5,833 nt of DNA. It comes from Armatimonadota bacterium. Lineage in GTDB: Bacteria > Armatimonadota > Zipacnadia > Zipacnadales > FEN-943. The notes under the pieces are model-generated. The model made no database searches, had not been told where the DNA came from, and worked only from the letters and a program-made list of their open reading frames with translations. Position numbers and translations under genes: made by a program. Location of the stretch: the NCBI GenBank assembly GCA_026419655.1, contig JANZZA010000034.1, positions 1 to 5,833 of the forward strand, in the 5' to 3' direction. Below are positions 1 to 5,037 of the stretch, piece by piece; within the stretch, counting starts at the first letter, position 1; the number at the start of each line of letters is the position of its first letter.

Positions 1-796
1 CCTCAAGCCCGATGGCCGACTGCATTTCGGTCATGCGGTAGTTGTAGCCCCACATGCGGTGGATATACGGGAGATGCGCTTCAAGCTCCAGCAGCGCCAT
101 TCTCTGGCGCACGTCGTAGCCGTGGTCGCGGAAAGACCGGCAAATCCAGGCCACCTCTTCGTCGTCGGTGACCGTGCAGCCGCCCTCGCCGCCCGTCGTG
201 AAGGTCTTCGACTGACAGAAGGAAAAGGCGTTGCAGTGGCCGATGGCGCCAACCTTCTTGCCCTTGTAGACGCCACCGTGAGCCTGGGCGCAGTCCTCTA
301 TGACGTAGAGGTTATGCTTCCGCGCGATGTCCATTATCGGGTCCATGTCGGCAATGCAGCCGTACAGATGCACGACGATTATGGCCCGCGTGCGAGGCGA
401 GAGCTTTGCCTCGATAGCCTCGGGGCTGATGGTGTGGGTCTCGCGGTCAACGTCGGCAAAGACCGGCACGGCACCTGCCTGCAGCACACAGAAGCTTGAC
501 GCGATGAAGGTATACGACGGCGTGATGACTTCGTCCCCTGGCCCGATGCCCAGGCCGGCCAGCGCCACGTGCAGCGCCGACGTCCCGCTCGTCGTGGAAA
601 TCCCGTACTTCACGCCAACCCATTCGGCGAACTTCTGCTCAAACTCCATTCCTAGCCGCCCGGTCCAGTAGTTCACCTTGCCAGTCCGCAGCGGTTCCAT
701 GGCCGCCTGAATCATTTCCTCGGTGAAGTACGGCCATGGCGGAAAAGGCTCCTTGCACAAAGGCTCCCCGCCTTCAATGGCTAGCTTGTCGGCCAT
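1..796 (-). CDS. DegT/DnrJ/EryC1/StrS family PLP-dependent aminotransferase (3' end outside window)
   Basis: The open frame starts at ATG 796-794 and runs off the left edge after 265 codons, about two thirds of the usual 370-410 residues. Visible family marks are the N-terminal IEGGEPL (7-13), the NYWTGR stretch (42-47), the phosphate-binding TSGTSALHVAL region (69-79), GDEVITPSYTF (87-97), the EDCAQAHG motif with the pyridine-N-binding Asp168 and Gln171 (167-174), and FSFCQSKTFTTGGEGG (191-206), where Lys197 should carry PLP. The family transfers an amino group, usually from glutamate or glutamine, to keto-sugars or keto-inositols in the cytoplasm. The substrate cannot be read from sequence; scyllo-inosose-type or nucleotide-sugar aminotransferases are both possible. 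The start is set by a strong ribosome binding site at 801-811. It follows the permease gene by 124 nt, a gap containing a hairpin repeat, so co-transcription is uncertain. Eight cysteines in 265 residues is rather many. The family call is firm; the specific role is not. Confidence 0.93.
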   Translation of the reverse strand, partial: MADKLAIEGGEPLCKEPFPPWPYFTEEMIQAAMEPLRTGKVNYWTGRLGMEFEQKFAEWVGVKYGISTTSGTSALHVALAGLGIGPGDEVITPSYTFIASSFCVLQAGAVPVFADVDRETHTISPEAIEAKLSPRTRAIIVVHLYGCIADMDPIMDIARKHNLYVIEDCAQAHGGVYKGKKVGAIGHCNAFSFCQSKTFTTGGEGGCTVTDDEEVAWICRSFRDHGYDVRQRMALLELEAHLPYIHRMWGYNYRMTEMQSAIGLE

Positions 797-800
797 TTCT

Positions 801-811
801 GATCACCCCCT
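801..811 (-). promoter_or_regulatory. Strong extended ribosome binding site of the aminotransferase gene
   Basis: On the minus strand the 11 bases AGGGGGTGATC lie 4 nt before the ATG at 796; the purine core ends 8 nt before it. They match the full anti-Shine-Dalgarno complement AGGAGGTGATC at 10 of 11 positions, and the one change (A to G) still allows a G-U pair with 16S rRNA. This fixes the start codon of the aminotransferase. Confidence 0.75.
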
Positions 812-848
812 GATCGGTTCAGCAAAAGCGTCTCAAACCGTGCTTGTT

Positions 849-904
849 CTGGGGGAAACCCTTTGAAAAGGGTTGTCCCCCAGACCCCCTTCCCAAACTT
901 TTTC
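849..904 (-). repeat. 56-nt hairpin repeat, copy A (between permease and aminotransferase genes)
   Basis: Read on the minus strand, the unit begins GAAAAAGTTTGGGAAG and ends in a hairpin. CTGGGGGA pairs with TCCCCCAG and AACCCTTT pairs with AAAGGGTT, with one bulged C (complement of base 875) and a TC loop: 16 bp in all. It matches copy B (2045-2100, opposite strand) at 53 of 56 positions. It begins 17 nt after the permease stop and ends 52 nt before the aminotransferase ATG. No U-run follows the hairpin in the direction of transcription, so it is not a standard intrinsic terminator that way round. On the opposite strand five Ts occur, but 15 nt after the stem. It could be a dispersed intergenic repeat, an mRNA-processing or stability element, or a weak terminator. 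Confidence 0.85.
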
Positions 905-920
905 GTGCTGTTTCTGCCTG

Positions 921-1853
921 TCATCGTTTCTCGCCGGCGTAGTAGACATACCGGGCTGAGGTCTTGAATATCAGGGCAGTCAGGCCCAGTATGAACAGGA
1001 AAAGTATCCATGCCAGAGCACATGCATAGCCCATCTTGAAATCCGCAAAGGCCACGTTGAAAAGGTAAAGGGAGTAGAATAGCGTGGAATCTACCGGGCC
1101 GCCGGTGCCGTTTGTCATGACGTAGGCGGGCGTGAAGAACTGAAAGGCACCGATGAGGCCCATGATGAAGACGAAAAGAATCTGCGGGCTAATGAAGGGG
1201 AGCGTGACGTGGCGGATGCGGTGCCAGGGGCGGGCGCCGTCCACTTCGGCGGCCTCAAGAAGCTCCTTGGGCACGTCCTGGAGAGCCGCGAGGACTATCA
1301 TCATCGCCCCGCCCACGCCCCAGATGCTCCACAGCACTATCGCCGGCTTGGCCCATGCCGGATCGGCAAACCATCCCGGCGGCTCGCCAAGCCCCAGCCG
1401 CGCGAAGATAGGCCGCAGGAAGGCATTTATGGCCCCGTTTTGCGGATTGAACAGCCATATCCAGAGCACGGAGCCGGCCACCAGCGGCACTATCGTAGGC
1501 ACGAAGAAAAAGGTCCGATACAGCGCCTGGCCGCGCACCTTCAGGTTGAGGAGCATGGCCAGCCCCAGCGCCACGATTATCCCCAGAGGCACCGAGAGAG
1601 CAGCAAGACATGCCGTATTCGCCAGCGATTTCCAGAAAAGCTTGTCATGCACGAGATAGCCATAGTTTGCTGCGCCGACCCATACCGGCGGCTTCATGAC
1701 GCTGTAGCGCGTGAAGCTATAGGCCAGGGATGCAAGGATAGGATAGGCCATGAAAACGACCAGGCCGATTATGACCGGCGCACAAAATGCAAGCCCCCAT
1801 GCAAGCTGCCGGCTCCCTAAAGCTGACGTAATCCTTACCGGTGCTCCCTGCAT
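921..1853 (-). CDS. ABC sugar transporter inner-membrane permease, MalF/UgpA type
   Basis: This 310-residue protein has the layout of a binding-protein-dependent sugar permease, with about six hydrophobic segments near residues 17-40, 75-104, 112-135, 168-192, 220-242 and 268-295. The cytoplasmic EAA loop that docks on the ATPase is clear: EAAEVDGARPWHRI at 200-213, followed by TLPFISP (217-223). The C-terminal GGPVDSTLFYSLYLF (251-265) is typical of the MalF/LacF/UgpA side of the heterodimer. Residues TRYSV and WVGAANYGYLV near 48-68 also fit the family. It should form half of the membrane channel of a mono- or oligosaccharide importer. No MalG-type partner, binding protein or ATPase is seen here. 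ATG 1853 is the only usable start, because an in-frame stop lies at 1881-1883 with no ATG, GTG or TTG between; no good Shine-Dalgarno precedes it. Two inverted copies of a 56-nt repeat flank the gene. The substrate is unknown. Confidence 0.94.
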   Translation of the reverse strand: MQGAPVRITSALGSRQLAWGLAFCAPVIIGLVVFMAYPILASLAYSFTRYSVMKPPVWVGAANYGYLVHDKLFWKSLANTACLAALSVPLGIIVALGLAMLLNLKVRGQALYRTFFFVPTIVPLVAGSVLWIWLFNPQNGAINAFLRPIFARLGLGEPPGWFADPAWAKPAIVLWSIWGVGGAMMIVLAALQDVPKELLEAAEVDGARPWHRIRHVTLPFISPQILFVFIMGLIGAFQFFTPAYVMTNGTGGPVDSTLFYSLYLFNVAFADFKMGYACALAWILFLFILGLTALIFKTSARYVYYAGEKR

Positions 1854-2044
1854 CGGCTGGAAATTTCGCCGTCTTGGTAGTTAAGCCTGCTTCGCCGGAT
1901 GTTCTGTTGTCGGGCGATTCTCCCTGAGTATATGCAAGTGCGTGCGGCAAGCATTGCCCAGAGAGAGGGCACCGACTGGGCACGCCATACGCCGGCCTCG
2001 ACCGCTCGCCGGGCTAACGGTGGCGGGTGTGGTGGAAGCAGCGT

Positions 2045-2100
2045 GAAAAAGTTTGGGAAGAGGGTCTGGGGGAGAACCCTTTTCAAAGGGTTTCCTCCAG
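2045..2100 (+). repeat. 56-nt hairpin repeat, copy B (inverted relative to copy A)
   Basis: Read on the plus strand, this is the same unit as copy A with three changes. Base 2061 (A for G) is in the unpaired leader, base 2074 (G for C) is the bulge, and base 2096 (T for C) turns a G-C stem pair into a G-U pair. The hairpin is therefore kept in RNA made from the plus strand. The copy is opposite to the surrounding genes and lies 79 nt beyond the stop of the 880-residue gene. For transcripts of that gene the complement gives the stem, then about 14 nt, then five Us, which is too far for a classical terminator. Confidence 0.85.
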
Positions 2101-2138
2101 TAAGTTAGTTTTGGTACTTTCCTCGCTCTTCAGTCGTG

Positions 2139-2159
2139 GCTGTCCGAGCGGTCGGCAGC
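2139..2159 (-). terminator. Possible stem-loop terminator or 3' stabiliser after the 880-residue gene
   Basis: Twenty nt past the TGA stop, the minus strand can fold GCTGCCGA against TCGGACAGC: eight pairs with one bulged A and a four-base loop (CCGC). No U-run follows, so it does not meet the usual intrinsic terminator rule. It may instead protect the 3' end, help Rho-dependent ending, or be chance in GC-rich DNA. Confidence 0.3.
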
Positions 2160-2179
2160 TAAGCCGTAGGCGGTGCCGA

Positions 2180-4822
2180 TCAGCGGTCCGGCCATATCAC
2201 GCGAAAGCCGATGGCGGCGCACCGGTCCAGCCCTGGCCACATCAAGAGAAACTTGGCGTGGGTTTCAATCGGTTGGGGCCCGCCAGGAAAGTACCAGATT
2301 GAGCCTTTAGCCTCGTAGGCGCTTCCGCCACGGAGCATGACAAAGCGAGTATGGCCGTCGTCGCGCTCGCTCTCGGTCCACTCCCAGACCTGGCCGCGCA
2401 GAAATCTCTCCCCAGCCTGCTGGGCCGCAGCGTGCCATTCCCACTCCGTCGGCAGGCGCCCGCCGGCCCAGGCCGCATAGGCCCGGGAGTCGTCCAGGTC
2501 AACGTAGACTACGGGCTGGTCGCGCAGCTCAGGCGGGCAGTTTTTCCCGCGCCAGTGTTTCAGGAAGTTGGCTGTCTGTTTTGGGTGATACCCAGTCGCC
2601 TGCAGGAAACTTTCGTATTGAGCGTTAGTCACGGGCTCCGCGGCTATAGCGAAATCTTCCACACGGGCTTGCACTTGATGGGTCATGACCTCATCGAAGG
2701 GATAGCCCCGCAGAAAATCGTGCCACCTTTCGGGCGGTGTGGCTGGGTCCGGGTAGCATCCGCACTCCCGGCGCTGGTGGCGCACGGTGAACTGAAAATC
2801 CCCGCCGGCTATAAGAAGCGCCTCTAGTTTCACCGCGCCGGCCTCGACCGAGATCACGGGCGGCGCCTTTGACTCGACAACGGACAGCGCCCGCACGTGT
2901 GGGTCGTCGGCGTGCCTGGCAGCCACGGGCCGGTAACTTTCGCCGCGCTGATGGGCCAGCAGGTCCTTCAGCCACATCGGGGTCTTGTCCTTGGCCCAGG
3001 CGGCCGCAGCGCCAAACTGGCCCAGGCGCAGTTTGACTCGCAGGCTGCCGCCCTCGGCCACGGGCCTGATGGCTGTCCCGTTCCAGAGGTCATAGAACTC
3101 CACGCCGGGGCCCTCAGTGTCGAAGACTGGCCCGTCGTAGGCCTCGCCGCGGCGGTTGACGATAGCCCAGAGCCTGACGCCCTCACCCTGCCAGCACGAA
3201 GCATAAATCCCGTCGGCAAGGGTAGGGTAGAAGGGCAGCCATTCTCCCTCAGCCAGCAGGTCTGCGAAGCGTCGCCATATTGGGGCCATCCGGCGCAGCA
3301 CGGCCCGGTCCTCCGCTCGCCACGGGTTCCATGAGCCGAAGATGTTCTCCCAGACCAGTACGCCGCTACCATTTAACCAGGCGCCTGCCAGCTCGTCGCG
3401 ATGGGACGCCGCCCAGCGATTAACCTGGTGCTGCATATGGCGCGGCTCGATCCACTTCAGCCGCAGGATGCCGACGTCCGGTAATAGTTGAAAGCCCTGC
3501 GCCCAGGAAGCGTTGCAGACTTCCATTTCGGATATGGTGGGCGTGCCTTCGGGTTCGAAAATAACGCCCGGCTTGGCGGCGTCCACTGCAGCCCGCAGGC
3601 CTGGCGGCGCAGCCACCATGGTGTCCAGGAAGATGCCGTCGGCGCCGAGGGCCTTCACCACGCGGGCCAGCTCGGCCTCATCGGGCTGGGCGGGCCGACG
3701 TGTCCCGGTGTCCCAGGGGTTGTAGGGTATAAACACGCGCACGGCACGATTGTGGAACTGGTCCACCACCGTCCGCAGGCCGACCAGCCCGCCGGGCATA
3801 TCTTCGAAAAAGTCAAACTGGTTGCGGTCATCCGCGCCGATTCGTGGGTAAGCCTGCCAGAGCACTACCGAGTCAAAGCCGCCAAATTCCCTTTCGGCGT
3901 CGTTCAGCAAATCGTTGACGCGGTACTGGCCCGAGGCAGGGTCATAGAACCAGCGGTCGTAGACGAAGATGAAGCCGCAAACAAAAGACCGGGCGGCCCA
4001 ACGCAGGTCGCTGCGGCGGTATATGGCGTCGCTGAAACCCGGCGACCGTGGAAGAGAAGCAGTGAGCCAGCGCCAGGCCGCCACGCGCGCAGGACGAGGC
4101 GGCAGTAGCAGTTGCAGATGGCCAAGCTCCACGAGGCCAGGCGCGGCATCGAAGGTCCCGTCCATGCCCAGAATAGGGCGCGCCCAGGCGGCCGCGGCGT
4201 CAAAGTCGGGCACCGCCGCCTCTAGTCGGAAATCGTGCCACTCGCCGTCGGCCGGGATTGTCACAGAACCTACTACCCCCGACCATCCAACCCACTGCCC
4301 CTGGGCGCCGCGCGGGCGGTCACACCAGTCGAAGGCCAGGCAAAGCGTGCGGTTGCCCTCCCGCCAGCGCGCCCGTCCCACGAAAGCTATCTTTTCTCTT
4401 GGCTGCAGGTCAGCAGCAAAGGCCCATGACCTTCCCGTGCGCACCCACGCCCGTACGCCGTCAAATCGCAGGCTGATAGTCTGCTCGGACATGTCATGGA
4501 GCCCGGCGCGCACCCACTGGCGGTATTCTCTGAGGCCGCGCAGCCAGTTGGCCCACTCCTGCCCCGGCGCAGGCCCCGCCAGATAGTGTAAATTGCCCGA
4601 AGGGGCGGGCATGTCTCCCGCTCGCTGCCACTGACATCCCTCGTCGGCGCTGAAGGCCCCCGGCGCCCAGGGCACCGCCAGCTTTTCTGCGTCGTCGGAG
4701 GCCTCGATGCCGACGCAAACGCACAGGCCAAGGGCCGCTAGCAAAACAATGGGTGCGCGGCAGCACCTCAACTTCTCAAAAGATCCCCTTAGCGCTAGCT
4801 CCCGTGTCCCTAGAAACCCCAT
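2180..4822 (-). CDS. Exported glycosidase-like TIM-barrel protein with C-terminal FGE/SUMF1-fold domain
   Basis: This 880-residue protein starts with a basic stretch and a hydrophobic core (about 23-41, APIVLLAALGLCVCVGIEA), a likely signal peptide cut near Ala41. Residues about 60-240 look like a beta-sandwich of the carbohydrate-binding kind. Residues about 270-530 look like a TIM barrel of the glycoside hydrolase or alpha-galactosidase-like type (similar in style to the DUF6259 group, from memory). Acidic candidates there are Asp400 in GADGIFLDTM, Glu423/Glu425 in FEPEGTPT and Glu492 in VWENIFGSW. A small beta domain follows (about 530-605). Residues about 655-878 have the FGE/SUMF1 fold: EPVTNAQYESFLQATGY (729-745), GGRLPTEWEW (787-796), GQVWEWTESE (810-819), RGGSAYEA (831-838) and IGFRVIW (871-877). 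The FGE cysteine pair is absent. ATG 4822 has AGGGA at 4836-4832, 9 nt away. It probably acts outside the cytoplasm on a glycan; the substrate is unknown. Confidence 0.85.
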   Translation of the reverse strand: MGFLGTRELALRGSFEKLRCCRAPIVLLAALGLCVCVGIEASDDAEKLAVPWAPGAFSADEGCQWQRAGDMPAPSGNLHYLAGPAPGQEWANWLRGLREYRQWVRAGLHDMSEQTISLRFDGVRAWVRTGRSWAFAADLQPREKIAFVGRARWREGNRTLCLAFDWCDRPRGAQGQWVGWSGVVGSVTIPADGEWHDFRLEAAVPDFDAAAAWARPILGMDGTFDAAPGLVELGHLQLLLPPRPARVAAWRWLTASLPRSPGFSDAIYRRSDLRWAARSFVCGFIFVYDRWFYDPASGQYRVNDLLNDAEREFGGFDSVVLWQAYPRIGADDRNQFDFFEDMPGGLVGLRTVVDQFHNRAVRVFIPYNPWDTGTRRPAQPDEAELARVVKALGADGIFLDTMVAAPPGLRAAVDAAKPGVIFEPEGTPTISEMEVCNASWAQGFQLLPDVGILRLKWIEPRHMQHQVNRWAASHRDELAGAWLNGSGVLVWENIFGSWNPWRAEDRAVLRRMAPIWRRFADLLAEGEWLPFYPTLADGIYASCWQGEGVRLWAIVNRRGEAYDGPVFDTEGPGVEFYDLWNGTAIRPVAEGGSLRVKLRLGQFGAAAAWAKDKTPMWLKDLLAHQRGESYRPVAARHADDPHVRALSVVESKAPPVISVEAGAVKLEALLIAGGDFQFTVRHQRRECGCYPDPATPPERWHDFLRGYPFDEVMTHQVQARVEDFAIAAEPVTNAQYESFLQATGYHPKQTANFLKHWRGKNCPPELRDQPVVYVDLDDSRAYAAWAGGRLPTEWEWHAAAQQAGERFLRGQVWEWTESERDDGHTRFVMLRGGSAYEAKGSIWYFPGGPQPIETHAKFLLMWPGLDRCAAIGFRVIWPDR

Positions 4823-4831
4823 CGTGACTCA

Positions 4832-4836
4832 TCCCT
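4832..4836 (-). promoter_or_regulatory. Ribosome binding site of the 880-residue gene
   Basis: AGGGA on the minus strand ends 9 nt before the ATG at 4822. It supports this start and hence the long basic N-terminal region of the signal peptide. Repeat copy C ends 8 nt upstream of it. Confidence 0.55.
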
Positions 4837-4844
4837 GCGGGCGG

Positions 4845-4889
4845 CTTTTTGTAAAGAGTTATTCCCAGGACCCCTCCGCAAACTTTTTC
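4845..4889 (-). repeat. Degenerate hairpin repeat, copy C (leader of the 880-residue gene)
   Basis: The minus strand reads GAAAAAGTTTG, then a G-rich stretch, CCTGGGA and AACTCTTTACAAAAAG, the same order of parts as copies A and B. The first 11 bases are identical, and after a one-base gap most of the inner stem region aligns. The outer stem complement is lost, leaving only a weak CTTT/AAAG stem. Its orientation is the same as copy A, and it ends 22 nt before the ATG at 4822. It looks like an old, decaying member of the same family. Confidence 0.65.
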
Positions 4890-4964
4890 CTGGCGCGTCC
4901 AATGGATTCGTCCTGTGCATGAGTTGAGGCCCTGCTTTGGACAGCCCCTGGCCGATAGCCATGC

Positions 4965-4980
4965 TATTCAGGCGCTTTGA
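4965..4980. repeat. 16-nt direct repeat, left copy
   Basis: TATTCAGGCGCTTTGA matches 5037-5052 at 15 of 16 positions, 72 nt apart. It is outside any gene, downstream of the GH32-like stop codon. See the right copy and the inverted repeat between them. Confidence 0.7.
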
Positions 4981-5037
4981 ACAAGGATTGTCGCCGAGAG
5001 TACCCACGTGGATGCCGGCCTGGTGGCTGGCCTTGTT
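4980..5037. repeat. Short inverted repeat bounding a 44-nt core, lying exactly between the direct repeats
   Basis: AACAAGG (4980-4986) and CCTTGTT (5031-5037) are perfect 7-nt inverted arms, each sharing one base with a flanking direct repeat. The 44-nt core contains the palindrome CCACGTGG (5004-5011). The segment is far too short to encode a transposase. It could be a tiny non-autonomous insertion, the scar of an excised element, or a large stem-loop following the GH32-like gene. Confidence 0.45.

Larger units (their letters stand above)
1854..2179. other. 326-nt intergenic region between the 880-residue gene and the permease gene
   Basis: No convincing gene is seen on either strand. From right to left it holds a short hairpin just after the upstream stop (2139-2159), repeat copy B (2045-2100) and about 190 nt of otherwise plain sequence before the permease ATG. 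On the minus strand, TATACT at 1932-1927 resembles a -10 box about 75 nt before the ATG, but no matching -35 box sits 16-18 nt upstream, so a promoter here is only a weak possibility. The length and the hairpins suggest that the permease gene may be transcribed separately from the gene before it. Confidence 0.5.

Noticed and set aside
59..499. Plus-strand open frame of 146 codons.
   Set aside because: It lies wholly opposite the aminotransferase gene, whose conserved motifs are on the minus strand. The plus-strand translation shows no recognisable motif.
849..904. Repeat copy A as a classical intrinsic terminator of the permease transcript.
   Set aside because: The bases after the hairpin in that direction are AACAAGCACG, with no U-run.
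1209..1820. Plus-strand open frame of 203 codons opposite the permease.
   Set aside because: It is antisense to a clear ABC permease with an EAA loop, and its product is rich in His, Pro and Arg, as expected from a GC-rich shadow frame.
2027..2108. Peptide-like stretch encoded by the repeat (KKFGKRVWGRTLFKGFPP), also seen in copy A as KKFGKGVWGTTLFKGFPP.
   Set aside because: The similarity reflects the DNA repeat and its hairpin, not a conserved protein; both frames lie between genes with no coding support.
2141..2185. TGTCCGAGCGGTCGGCAG resembles the D-arm start of a serine or leucine tRNA.
   Set aside because: No acceptor stem pairing, anticodon arm or T-arm (GGTTCAAATCC-like) follows within tRNA length, and the sequence runs into the end of the 880-residue gene. 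A tRNA relic cannot be excluded but is not supported.
2351..2827. Plus-strand open frame of 158 codons opposite the FGE-fold domain.
   Set aside because: It is antisense to a strongly family-like coding region; the open frame is explained by GC-rich codon use.
3488..4586. Two plus-strand open frames of about 205 codons opposite the 880-residue gene.
   Set aside because: They overlap each other and lie opposite the barrel and N-terminal modules. No domain or ribosome binding site supports them.
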